Shown piece by piece: positions 23,577 through 34,652 of a DNA stretch of 64,000 bases. Position 1 is the stretch's first letter. Each line of letters starts with the position of its first letter. The notes beneath the pieces are model-generated. The model was not told where the DNA came from. It did no database searches and saw only the letters and a program-made list of their open reading frames with translations. Origin of the DNA: Trichostrongylus colubriformis (lineage: Eukaryota > Nematoda > Chromadorea > Rhabditida > Trichostrongylidae); assembly GCA_963978905.1 (NCBI GenBank), contig OZ022259.1, positions 53,586,727 to 53,650,726 of the forward strand, given 5' to 3'. The position numbers and the translations under genes are program-made.

Positions 23577-25929
23577 CCTTGCCAGAAATTTAATGGAGAG
23601 GTTAGTACGCATTCTGTTATGTGCTTCTGTTTATGAGGATTCGTGAATATCGCATTCAGATGTATAGACAGCGAGAGGAAGCAGAAACACAATCGTCATT
23701 ACAGCGTTCTGTAGCTTGAAATCAAAGTTTCACACCTGCTGGAGGTCTGCATCGAAGTGATCCAAAAGCAGCAGAGCATTTGGTTTTGTACTCTTCTTTA
23801 TGAGACGTACCGGTATCCTGATTTGTGAATGCAAGCTTCTGTATGTATTCGTACTTGATATATTTTACTACCAATGGTTTGTATCAGTATGTGATCTCTC
23901 CACGGCTCTTGATTCTTGTTTTCTTGTAATAATAATTTCGTGGAATCAGTAAGCTTTTATGAGATACATGTGGCTGGTTGCGTCGCTGAAGCTTTGCCCA
24001 GAGAGAGCGGTTGTCCATCAGTTGATACGATTCCAGTCCAAACGGCTTCATTTTCAGAGGATTGCGACAGTTTGAATGGATCCCCTTGGTGGTAGCCGTA
24101 TAGATTTATTTATTCAGCGTTGCAGCTTTATCGATAAGCCCAGAACACTATGTCATCTATTGGATTTGCGATTGCGCGCCTCCTGACCATGCGAACGGAT
24201 TACCTCACTCATCATAGGTACTATGTCCGTTTGAGGAAGTCGGTTGGGGACCATGAATCGGGTTAGCAAGGTGCCATCTTCGTTCTTTGCTCTACACTTC
24301 TTTAAAAGCTGCGTGATGTTAATTTTTATGTTTTTAGAAAAGGAAAATATGACTAAAAATAGAAGGGGTTCGAGGAGAAGGGTTATCACGCAATGGGCCA
24401 GGAAGGGCGTATTAACAACTCGGCTTCTAACTGAACAAATTAAAGTGAAGCCTCACTCCCAACTTACTGATTAGCGGACTCATCGTTGCCGTATCGTCTC
24501 TAACACTTTGGCACGTCTGACCATTACTGCCACACATCACAGATTTAACTGACTCCGATCCATAGTTGGTGATGAGATATGGTGGGAAACACGTTCGTGC
24601 TGAAACTTGTGGATGGAGCAGGGGTCCCAGTTCTTTGTTTAGTTAGTTTCATTTTGATTTTCATCACAGTCGCGAAGCTTAAAACTTCATCTTAGTTTTC
24701 AAAAATGGACTAAAATGTCCCCCATGCTGCCTTTGATTGTAATATATTAATTGTAATGTGTAAGATTTGTGTTGAAGTGGACAGTATTGTAAAGTTGACA
24801 ATCTACGTTTATGATCTATGGATGGAATGAAGTATTTACAAATCTCTGTTGTGTTCATGTGACTGATTGTGTGTTGTTCTCACAATGGTACCACAAAATT
24901 CGCTTTCGTCATTTATGTAGCGCATCAAAGGAGTCGGTGGGTCCCATCTTCCCAACAGAGAAAATCGGAACAGTGCTTTTTATGTAGCTGCTTGAGTTGA
25001 AGTAATGACAGAAACACATTATGGTTACCGTTCAAGGCCTAATAAGCTCATCATAACAAGCATATGCATGAACACTTTATCACTCAGATCGGTGGTTCAT
25101 TTTCTTCGACTTCAAAACAACTGCCTGCATGTATACATAGAGGACCCTCCATACTTTATGGCGGGTTTCGTTAAGTGTCGGCGTAATGTGTGTCTGCTTC
25201 GTTACAATTACGGCGTGGTCTTAAATTGTAGCGGCTCTCTTGCACTTGTGTTTCCTCTTCGTTTCTGTGGTGCCCATCTGTCGTTGAATCTTCTGTTTCT
25301 GTGAGGTTTTGGAGTTCCGGTGAATTATGACGGGTCTTCGTCACGTTCAGCGGACAGTTTCACTTGCGCTTCTCGAATCACCCCATCAGCTGAGAAAGTG
25401 ATCTCGTATTCATGCTAATCTTCGAATGTTCAGTGGAACAATTCGATCCGCGATCAGCACTAAGTGTGCTGGAACACGCCACTCCTGCTTTTATAGTTGA
25501 GCAGAAGTTTGTGTTTTTCACGGAGACTGGTGAGGTACTGGTTTCTTTATAACTTGAACCTTTCCGTCAATTTGGTGGCTCGTTGTCAGAGCTTCTTCTG
25601 CCTGTATGCGAGCTGCGGGGTGGAGTGCAAGTGTTCCGATTGGTGAGGTCAGGTCAGGTTGTGCGGCGGATTGCAATCAGGTAAAGACAGGTAAAGACAC
25701 GCTGCCAAAGTTCCTCCCTACAAAGGCTTAGGCAAATCTGGGAGAGCCCAGACGGCAGGACGCGCCACCATTCGGACAATCCGCGAAGCGTCGCCGTGCG
25801 CGGTGACCCAATTCGGTGCCGACCTCTAGAAATCGGAACACTTGCAACACACCCCGAGCTGCGAGTCGAGTTGCTTCTCCAGAAAAAAGATATTTTTCCT
25901 TGTCTTGACCTGTCTCACAGTCAAAAGTG

Positions 25930-26240
25930 TAGGTGACGTACGTTGAGTGAAGCCGATGGGTCTCAGATTACGTGTTTCCTCTCAATTCTTCTTGATAGCA
26001 GAGGGGTCTTGTGTTGAGGGTTCCTCTGATCTCCATAAGCACGCCTTCCATCTCGCTTTTTGTCAATAAGTTTTCCGTGTTCAGAGAGTATTCAAGAGCT
26101 TTGATCAAACGCTTATAGAATGCTTCTTGCAATAGAATGAATGGCGCAAAGTTTCCCATCCTATACTTCTCGATGACCATTGATATACGTGGTATCTTCC
26201 GTGAGAGGGCGTATAGCGCCAAAGAGAATCTGCTCTGCTA
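25930..26240 (-). pseudogene. BEL/Pao-type retrotransposon integrase fragment
   Basis: Read on the minus strand, about 85 residues resemble the region after the integrase catalytic core of BEL/Pao elements: EAFYKRLIKALEYSLN, then MEGVLMEIRGTLNTRPLCYQ. The next family motif (LRPIGFTQR) is present but one frame away, so there is a frameshift near 25970. No reverse transcriptase, long terminal repeat or gag region was found nearby, and a MITE begins at about 26264. It is a decayed fragment. Confidence 0.6.
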
Positions 26241-26263
26241 AGAGAAAATGTGGAGCATTGCGC

Positions 26264-26624
26264 CGCGTCCATACTTTGCGCACGGATGCCGGCACCAGAA
26301 AACGGAGTCAGAACCATGTGCCCGCCGCCTTCCACGTGTGACGCGCTCCTTTTGTAAAACTGTTAACCCAACCATATATGACCGTGGCGTAAACCCAGGA
26401 ATTCAAAATGGAATTTGGCATAGTTCGGAACCAAGTGAAGATTCGTCTATGCCAAATTTCGAATTCGAGTCAGTGGCTTTGAACCACGAATCATACTGTA
26501 ATGTCGTTGGGTCGAGCATTTTGCAAACGGAGCGCGTCACCATAGTGCCGCCGGCGGCGGACATATGGTTTTGACGCCGTCTCAGTCGATGACGGAGTCC
26601 GTGCGCAAAGTATGAACGCGGCCT
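26264..26624. mobile_element. Long palindromic MITE
   Basis: About 360 bp, starting GCCGCGTCCATACTTTGCGC and ending GCGCAAAGTATGAACGCGGC. Inside it, AAAACGGAGTCAGAACCATGTG-type sequence near the left is mirrored near 26550-26580. It belongs with the other TTTGCG/CGCAAAG fold-backs but is longer. Confidence 0.55.
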
Positions 26625-27244
26625 TCGATGCGATTGTTGCTGAAACATCCCTTCCTGGGAAGAAACGCCGTAGTGGAGAAGTTTGAGAATTTCAGCTTTT
26701 TTTGTCTTTGTACTGCTAACGTTGTGTGCGCCTTGCGTGCTTTGTCCTTCGCTCTTTGTCGCTGTGTGTCGCTTGTGGGCTTTCTCGAGAATTTACACGA
26801 CTCTCTCTACAGGTTCTTACTTTGCTGGTACTTCTAGGTCCACATTGTTTGCTGCATTGGTGTATTTTTCCAATGCGATATCTACTTTGTCAGTTTCGAA
26901 CATAATCGATGCTTTTATTCGACTGGTTCTTCTTCTTCTGAGCAATTGTAGATCCTCTGTATTTGAACCACTCTTGAACCACTCGAACCATTTGAACCAC
27001 TCGCCTTCAGTCGCTGGTCGAAGATCTTTCGCTGTTCAGTAGAGAAGAGAGTCACTTCAGTGTTGGGCGGAGACCTTGTTGATTCGAGAGTGATAATGAC
27101 ATGGTAATGATAGCTTGCCTCTTGTTGCTGGAGCGATGAGTGGTGGCTGACGTAGTCTCCCGATAAGTGACGATTCCTTTGATCGGCTCACTTGGTCCGA
27201 TGCGCCAGAAGAGTTTGCTTGAGTCGAAGTAACGGTAGAAAATA

Positions 27245-28131
27245 TTAGGTTGATTCAATATGAATCGGACAAATTGGCAAAATTTTATCTTTATCGTAAA
27301 CCTTTTTAACGAGAACTGGGAATCACTTGTTATATGCTCCATCTTTATCGATGACCGTCTGCTACCGGTTAGGCAGACCGCGAATGCCTTTGCTTCAGAA
27401 GGCGGGAGGCTGGACCTCGAAGAAGTTCTCGAGTACCCTCTTGACTCGTCGCGAGTTTTGAAGTCGTGGCCGTCCCGGTGGCGTTGGAGGTGGGACGAAG
27501 GGTGGAAATCCGAAGGGGCCAGGTCTGGGGAGTACGGTTGGTGTGGAAGCACGGAGCAAATGTACGAGAGCGGCTCGGCCTTCTTCAATCTCGCAATGTG
27601 CGGCCTCGCGTTGTCGTGCTGGAAGTAGACATGTTACCGCCGCCGTCGCGAATTTTGGACATTTGCCTCCAATTCTCGTAATTGATGAATGTAGACGTCG
27701 GGGGATACTGTTGTACCTTCATCGAGCAGCGCCCAGTATTCTACGCCGTGTACGCTCCACCGAATGAGGTCTTCGTCTTCGATGGAATAGTCGCTCGACG
27801 CAAGCTTCAAATGCCACAGGTACACTGTACTTCTGGCGGGGGCATGCTCCTAGTTAACTTCCTTTAGGCGTCTTTCAATATCCGCGGGTTCCTGGCTAGA
27901 TAGCCATAGAAAGAGGACGACATTGCGGATGTGGTCTCTGGACGGCTTGAAATTTTGCGGCATGGTGGAGGGATTAAACTAGTTTGGAGTGTTTCTTTGA
28001 CTGTATTTCAAAAAGCTTTTTATACTCATTCAAACGGTACCTCGCGCATTCATTTTCGTCAACTCATTGCTGAGTTATGATCCTTGGAAGTCATCACTAC
28101 AATTTGTCCGATTCTTATTGAATCAACCTAA
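27245..28131 (-). mobile_element. Internally deleted mariner transposon
   Basis: Terminal repeats of about 32 bp (TTAGGTTGATTCAATATGAA and its complement) bound 887 bp, flanked by TA on both sides (27243-27244 and 28132-28133), the mariner target. On the minus strand a transposase remnant can be followed: an N-terminal HTH region (DHIRNVVLFLWLSS), an in-frame TAG, a jump to a core piece (GVEYWALLDEGTTVSPDVY), a region matching HDNARPH, then PYSPDLAPSDFH and a C-terminal tail. Family members are about 1.3 kb, so some 0.4 kb including the first catalytic Asp region is missing. It cannot make active enzyme. Confidence 0.85.
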
Positions 28132-28280
28132 TACTTTATCGTTACCGTTCAAAGCCTTCTATAGGCTCGACATGAGAAAAACCTGCATAAACAGTGTCAA
28201 TCAGATCAAAGTTTCATTTTCTTTGACTTCATAACAACTACCGGTTTTATACATTGTGGAACCTCTACATTGCAGGAGGA

Positions 28281-30122
28281 ATGTTATGCCTTTTATGCCG
28301 TGATCACTGCGATGAGGACCAGTGCCGCCGGACTAAAGCCAAGGCAGCTTTGATCTTGATGTTGTGTGCAATGCTGGATAAGAAAAAGCTAACGATATCA
28401 GAGGCACAATACCTGTACAAAGAGATACAATTACGCAAACGTATATGTAAGAAACATTTTCATGAAGTGGTAAGCTAAATAAAGTTCGAATATAATGGTC
28501 TGATTAAGAAAATATTGATTACAGGCAATTTTTATTGGAGAAATAGTATCCAAAGTGTGTAAAACTACTGTGCAGGACCTCTTCACTGTGCCAGGTTCTG
28601 CTGTTGAGGAAGCTATTGCTTATCTCGATTCGTACCGTTCTGCCATTGATGTAAGACCAGCGTTATGCGAGTCTCAACTGGGTGTGCTATTAGGAGAGCA
28701 ATTCCGCGTGGCGACATGTGGTGCGCGATGCGAATCAGAGGTGTTGAATCAGAATAATCGAGATGAGTTAAGGCGTCTCTGAACCCGCTTTACGAGAAAG
28801 TGGATGGAGCAATTCCTCGCTAATGTCCATGTGCGTGTACGAAATTGCGGGTTTTTACCGTGGAAAAGGGCCGAGTTGGACGTGGGTGGAGCCTCGTACA
28901 AAAATTACCGCGACCCCTTGACTGCACCCATCGTGTCGCAAGCCGTCGCCGCGAAAGAATTTTCAGTCCTAATGGCACGCACCACTCATCGCCAATATTA
29001 TTTCGAGAAAGGTTGTTTTTAGGCAGATGTCGTTTTAACTCCTTACTATGTGGCTTCATTTCATCGTGATCATATTGATATGGATGCCTGCCTCGCACCT
29101 CGAAAAAGGAAGCAACCACCTGAGGCAATATCTTGCGTGGATGCTTCCACGTCCACTGAAGACCTTGAAGACCAGGTACGGAGCCGTATATTCCTCGGTA
29201 TGAATAATAAAGTTCAATCCCTATAATTTAATAAGTACACTATCTAGATGACAATTCCATCCGATTCAACAATGAATCATATATTCGAATTTGATGAATT
29301 GGACGAAACGGACCACACGCTGCTCGACGAGCATTTCCTGATTCAAGGAAGTCAACTACTGGAATTGTTTCGCTTCTGTCCATCGTGTGGCACCAAAATA
29401 TCAGAATCCATACGATGTGTAAGCTTGACAGCCGTTGGAAAAACTCCTATCGTGCATTATATCTGTACAGCATGTTCTCCGTACGAGAAGCGCTTTGAAG
29501 GCTTGATTCAAGGGGCTTCATCTTCGAGAGAGGTCTCTCCTGGAACTGCGCAAAGTGTAACGCCTATCACGACGGATACTCTATTTGTGGTAAAATGTTG
29601 TCTTACAAATATATTCATTCTTTTAGTATGAAAAAAAACCATTTCCAGAACGCCAAGCAAGAAGTTATCACAGACGATAGCGGGGGTGCTCCGTTAGACC
29701 ATGTGTTCAACGAGCCTGAGTCTGAAGAAGTGAATAATTTGTTCCATGGAAAAAGGTTCGTCACTGGCAAATTAGGCTTTCAGCAAAGCCGTCAATCTAC
29801 ACGGATCATTTCCAAGATGCCCTCCATAGGATTTTTAGCTAGTCAGGTCAAGCCTCAGGTAGACGTCATTAGTCTCAGATATCTTTAGGACTTACCCATT
29901 AATCCATTGAATCGATCCATCAACATAGTTTTCATCTGCTGAAGGCAAAGCAGTTATTGTATTTTTGTTCATTGCAGAATCAAAGAAGAGGTTTCGGGCC
30001 CACTGATGGACAATGCATGCAAGGTCGAAACAATCTACGCTTTGTCGCTTCTGAGAGAATCTCCGGATAATAAGGATGATTTGTACATCGGTGCTGCAGC
30101 CGATGAGAAACCTGTATCGTAA
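28281..30122 (+). CDS. TL4: shortest THAP-like C2CH protein, C-terminal cassette replaced
   Basis: Six exons: 28281-28469, 28525-28650, 29023-29175, 29248-29589, 29649-29755, 29978-30122; 353 residues, all phases matching TL3. The start follows ACATTGCAG (28275). Exon 1 differs from TL3 at few positions (LCLLCRDHC ... ICKKHFHEV). Exon 3 has the basic APRKRKQPP stretch and an ASTSTEDLED end. Exon 4 has EFDELDETDH and the CPSCGTK ... CTAC pair around SLTAVGKTP. Exon 5 starts NAKQEVITDDSGGAP. The last exon begins like TL3 exon 6 (IKEEVSGPLMDNAC) but then runs into a different tail ending DEKPVS and a TAA stop. There is no CxxC or coiled coil. Intron 2 is alignable with TL3 over most of its length, which points to a recent duplication. 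Confidence 0.78.
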
Positions 30123-30238
30123 TTCACATTGCACCTCTCTTGATAGGCCTCCCCTCAACCCTCCTTACGTGCCAAGATTATCAGTGATTACGGGTTATGA
30201 GACGTCATTGTTTCTGTCGCATCAGGTGTGTTGGATTT

Positions 30239-30293
30239 GGCCGGTTCATACTTTGCGGCACCGACGTCGGTGCCGCAAAGTATGAACGCGGCC
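30239..30293. repeat. 55-bp palindrome, minimal MITE
   Basis: GGCCGGTTCATACTTTGCGG followed by CACCGACGTCGGTG and CCGCAAAGTATGAACGCGGCC: only the two ends of the palindromic MITE family, joined with no loop. Almost every base pairs. It is probably the smallest deletion derivative of the family. Confidence 0.65.
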
Positions 30294-31534
30294 TATGATG
30301 CAATCGTGTGGTGGCTTTAAAGAAGGGTAGTTGTGCTAGAAGACGTGGAATTTCATGGAATTATTGCAAAATTTGAATCCCAGAACTTACTAGGAGTAAA
30401 CACTGCAGTGAAGTCGAGAATTAGCATTTTAAAACAAGAAGAAGGGTGTATTGGTCGATCGTTAGAAATGAATGTAGAGATACTGGTCTCTGTGAAATGA
30501 AGAAGAGAAAAAGAAAATAGCCACAGATATAAAGAACAAGATCTCTATTTTCTCCACTGACTTTTGAGTTGAACGTCTCCTCCGGCGCCCTATTTCAGTG
30601 ACATATCGATCAAACCCACGCGAATCTATGATTCATGCCGATCATGCACAGCATGCAAGACTTTTGTACGGTCAGTGAGGGTGTTTGTACGTCAGGGCAA
30701 GGCTTTGCTACAACTACAGCTTTCATCGCGAACCGTGTAAAACATCACCTCTCTAGACCCCTACATCGTCACTTAGTCCTTACACATACTGCTTCATTTC
30801 TTTGAATCAAACTATCCTTCATGTTGTGTTTTACAAACATTTCTTGGTAACCTTCAACTTGAGAAGCTCACAATGATCATTTTTGTGAATATAAGGTGAA
30901 ATACTTTGAGCACTGTTCATCTTTTAGGAATGTGTACAGAATGAGCATATGTAAACCGCTATTCGGACCAGTGTAGCACATGGGGGGGGGGGGGGGGGCG
31001 GCTTGCCTTTACAAGTTTTGGCAAATCTGTCTGGCAAAGTCGAGACGACTAGAGGTCGCGTAGCCGGGAGATCGGTATCGAAGCTGACAAGTTCCTTCTA
31101 TGAAAAGGCTTGGGAAATCTAGGAGAGCCCAGCCGGGTAGAGGACACACCCCAACTGCAAGATCGATGCTGTCGGCGAGCCATGTTCCCCACCCCCTTCC
31201 CCCCCCCGTCCTACATTGACCCCGCTATTCTTCCCCGTCCTACATTGACCCCGCTATTCTTCTAAATTTTCAGTGAATTGCATTGTAGGAAATAAACAAT
31301 TTGTTTGTTCTTATCAGATCATTTTCGCCAAATGTCATGAGTTTCTCCCATTCATTTTTCGAGTGGAATGAACAAGTGCATGTCGATCATTACGTGGTGC
31401 GTGTAATTACTTATAATACAAGCCATCGTACACCATTTTGGATAGACTTGGTGGTCGGGTTTGCTCAGAGTGGACGATGCTAAGGATTCCCAATAAAGAG
31501 AACGCTGTCAAAAGTTTTTCTTCATTCTGATTCG

Positions 31535-31748
31535 GGTCTAACGCAATGAGGGGGGGGGGCATCCCACTACTGGACTTATTTTTACCCAAGCCGAGAAGGG
31601 AGAGGAACCCCTACCATCCTCCTTTGAGGCTTAGACAAAAGTATACGCTTGAATGTGCAGAATTACCCTACAAATATTTTTCAAAAGTACTTAGGTATGA
31701 AACCTTTTGTGAGATCCCCCCCCCCCCCCACCCCATTGTGATAGCACC
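31535..31748. mobile_element. hAT-like MITE, 8-bp TSD CTGATTCG
   Basis: The ends GGTCTAACGCAATGAGG and CCATTGTGATAGCACC form an imperfect terminal repeat, and CTGATTCG is duplicated exactly at 31527-31534 and 31749-31756. A related 584-bp element is at 56924-57507; both carry a G9-G10 run followed by CATCCCACTA just inside the left end. Confidence 0.65.
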
Positions 31749-32189
31749 CTGATTCGTAATGAAATCAGTCATATACAGCTGTGGGAACCATCAGTTTGAA
31801 AAGACAAATCTTTTACAAACATTCCCTCGGCAAACTTGAACATGATGAGATAACATTAATTATTTTTGTAAATATAAGATATGTATATATTTGTCAGGTT
31901 CTTGAGATACTTCAAACACTGTTCATACTTCTCGAATGTTAAAAGAGTGGGCATATGTGAACCGCTATTGGAATCAATGTAACACAGGGATGAGTGTATT
32001 ACAGTCCATTTCGGAGCGCCTGACAGGGTGTGGCCCACGGACTTGGGTTAGAGTGTATCAAACTCTCTCACTCCGCCACACACTCTCACTCTTGCCACGC
32101 ACTCTCACTCTCGCCGCTCACCCATGTCCATAGACCACGCCCCTTCAGCCGCTCCGAAATGGAGTGCCAAAAGCATGGTATCAATTGGA

Positions 32190-32640
32190 GGATTGGATAT
32201 CTCAAAAAAACTTTTTTTTTTCGAAAATACGCAGAATCGAATTAAAAAGAAACTGTTCGTGGCCACGGTTGAAAGTTTCCTTAAGGACCCAGCTTTCGGA
32301 AAGATCGGCGGCCCATTGAAGACTGCTCAGGTCGAAGAGACTTATATCTAAAAAAGAAAATAGAGTAGGGGCAGATTGGTACGAAATTCAAGGCTCGTGG
32401 GAGGATTCGAGGACGACACCAAGAATATGTCCCTTGGAATTAAGAGCAGTCCAAGAACAGATATCTGGCGAGGTTATGAAAACCTATGCAACATCGGATT
32501 CCAGCACGTTGTGGTGAATCGTGCACTACATTTCGTTGACCCATCTCAACGAATTGAATCCGCTTGAGCACACGTAAAACATTCAGTGAAGCGAAAGTAA
32601 GGACGGAAGGCAGACCTGTCAACAACCTCTTCCTCGGAGC
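32190..32640 (+). pseudogene. Merlin-type (IS1595/ISXO2-like) transposase relic
   Basis: One plus-strand frame, interrupted by TAA (32349), TAG (32361) and TGA (32565), reads motifs in the order known for Merlin/IS1595-type DDE transposases: KIGGPLKTAQVEETYI, KRK and SRGRLV around the stops, VGGFEDD, TDIWRGYENL, IGFQHVVVN, LHFVDP and IES before AHVK. The last stop stands where the family usually has Trp after IES (TGG to TGA would do). No terminal repeats or N-terminal zinc region were found. It is dead. Confidence 0.7.
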
Positions 32641-33879
32641 CATCTCGAAATGGCAACGGTGGCGTTTCAAAATTTTATTTACTGTGGAAGGCTATGGCAG
32701 AACAATATCTAATATGCATGGGTATCCTAATAGGTATGAGCACCCTATTAGGTATGAGTGAATATGGTTTTATTTGATGTTTTTTGTACGATATCTCGTT
32801 TACAATACAACGAAGTTATCTTTTCTAAATGTTGGCAAACGGCGTCTCCCCCCCCCCCCCCCCCAAACCACATTGACCTGCCATTGTTTTGCTTCGCGAT
32901 TTTACAGTCAGATGTTAACCTAGCTGGGAAGAGACGGGCACGGGTTAGGGGGATTTCGCTCGACATTAGGCGTTATTTTTGCCTCTTCAAACTTCAAATG
33001 AATCTTTGGTAAAACCATACACCTAAATGCACCAACTGATGATTGTAATATCTTGAGAGGATCCCCCATAAGCACCTACTGTTTCTGTTTGATAGAACGA
33101 TAAACGAAACCGTATCGGAATGTTGTCAGTTGGCGCGTTTATACGCAATCACGGAAACGTCATTGAAATAACGTCACAATGAGACAACCATTTCACGATC
33201 GCAAGGATAAATCCAGACATTCGCGCGGCGCGTATTGCGCGCGCACCTTCTTTGGCGCCCTAGCGCGCTGTATCTCCTTAGAGTTGAGAAACGACAAAGT
33301 TTCGAGCGGTGTTATTTGACATTCATGTACGACAAACATTGGTGCTGATGTAGTTGGGGTGAAGGGGCGCTTGGCCGTTGGCGCTATTTTTGCCTAGGCT
33401 TTTGCCTAAGCCTTATCTGGAAGAGGAACCCTATCTTCATCAATTGTGGCTTAGATAAAGGGGTACATTAAAGTCTCGGGTTGAAGTTCACACCTTTACC
33501 CCTTTACGAAATATACAAGTTCTACTGTGGTTGGACGTGAGTTTCAACTTATGATAAGGGAGTAGAAAGGAGCTTCGAGATGGATGGAACACTTCCTATT
33601 TGCAAGAAGGGATTTGCGAAGTGGGGAACGATTCTTCCACTTCGCATATTCTTTCTCTTTTTTCACCCCAAACCAAATTCGTCACAATAATGAATGTAAC
33701 AGCCAGTGAAAAGTGTCAATGGCAGCGGCTTGTCACATAGCAATTCAAACAACGGCATTGGAAGCGCGCGCGCTGGACTACGGCCACTGGTGGCAGTAAG
33801 CCAGAGAGGCTGCGCACGACACGCGCCGCGCGAATGTCTGGATTTATCAATAAGATCCCATTTCACAGTTCTTAGCTCT

Positions 33880-34198
33880 TTGTTTGTAGCTGAATCAGGT
33901 TCGAATTCCGCATCGAAACGATTCGATGAAGCAAATTCGTGCTTTTTCTTTCATCCTATGTTAGCCTAAGCCTTGGGAAAGGAGATATCCTTTCCCTAGG
34001 CTTAGGCGAATACGCGAGTGGTTGTTTAGTCTAGTGTAGCGAATTTTTCGTAATATACTAATGGCAGAATAATTCAATTGTTTTCTCAGTTAGTTAGCTG
34101 TATTCAGGCATAAAATAACCTTGAGAGTGCCTAAAAGCGAAAATTGGGTGCGACTGTTGCTTTTGTCGAGTGGCCCCCCCCCCTAACTCCCATAGCAC
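33880..34198. mobile_element. Partial GGNGCTA (hAT-like) element
   Basis: From GGTTCGAATTCCGCATCG to CTAACTCCCATAGCACC it matches the 7274-7671 element in reverse, including CATCCTATGTTAGCCTAAGCC, the AGTTAGTTAGCTGTATTC segment and the TTTTGTCGAGTGGCC string next to the terminal C run. The left terminal repeat is missing. Confidence 0.6.
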
Positions 34199-34652
34199 CC
34201 TTTTTGATGAAAGTCGTCTAATGAGGTAATTGGATTCAAGTTTGGACTTTCACAATATTGATACTATTCAAGTATTACTAATGCAGACACCGCGAGTCGG
34301 TCAAAAAAGAAAGAATTTTTTTGTTGAAAGTTTATCAGAGGGGTTATTTGGGATGCTGATCACGACACGATAGATGACATCCGTTTATTGGCGCAACAAC
34401 TGTTTTTCACCAGTTTCGTCCAAAATTTTCTTCTAGGGACTATTCAGGATGCTGATTAGGGTTCTGGTATTGGCTTTCAGCACCGGCTCCGTTTGGCTCA
34501 AGATCGAGCCAGCCATGTTCATTTTTGCTGCAATGCTAATGTAGCTGGAGAGCGTTGTTTTTGTTCGAAATGTTGTTAGTGGCTCAATTCGGTTGTTCAC
34601 TACTTCAACTGGCGATCACTTCAGATTCGAAGCAAAGGCTTTAGTCCAAGAC

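Larger units (their letters stand above)
23577..28280. other. TL3-TL4 spacer: duplicated 3'/5' flank plus an insertion block
   Basis: Up to about 24960 this repeats the TL2-TL3 spacer: 23820-24000 matches 20100-20290 (CTTCTGTATGTATTCGTACT) and 24540-24960 matches 20290-20710, with about 0.5 kb of unrelated sequence at 24000-24530. The copy fails just where an exon 1 would start. Then 25020-25138 repeats the sequence directly upstream of TL4 (28136-28258; shared GTTACCGTTCAA). Between these two copies lie about 3 kb holding a BEL/Pao fragment, a MITE and a mariner. No intact gene is supported. Confidence 0.55.
30123..34652. other. Repeat-rich spacer between TL4 and ZM3
   Basis: Contents include a 55-bp perfect palindrome (30239), two related copies of a 170-180-bp sequence (about 30820-30985 and 31810-31990), a 17-G run (30982-30998), an 8-bp-TSD MITE (31535), a Merlin relic (about 32190-32640), a 17-C run (32848-32864), an inverted repeat pair around CCAGACATTCGCGCGGCGCG (about 33206-33240 and 33812-33853), and the end of a GGNGCTA element (33880-34198). 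A segment at about 34285-34400 is repeated in reverse near 54260-54375. No active gene is supported. Confidence 0.5.

Noticed and set aside
25930..26240. A complete BEL/Pao retrotransposon
   Set aside because: Only a short frameshifted piece after the integrase core is seen; no reverse transcriptase, gag or terminal repeats.
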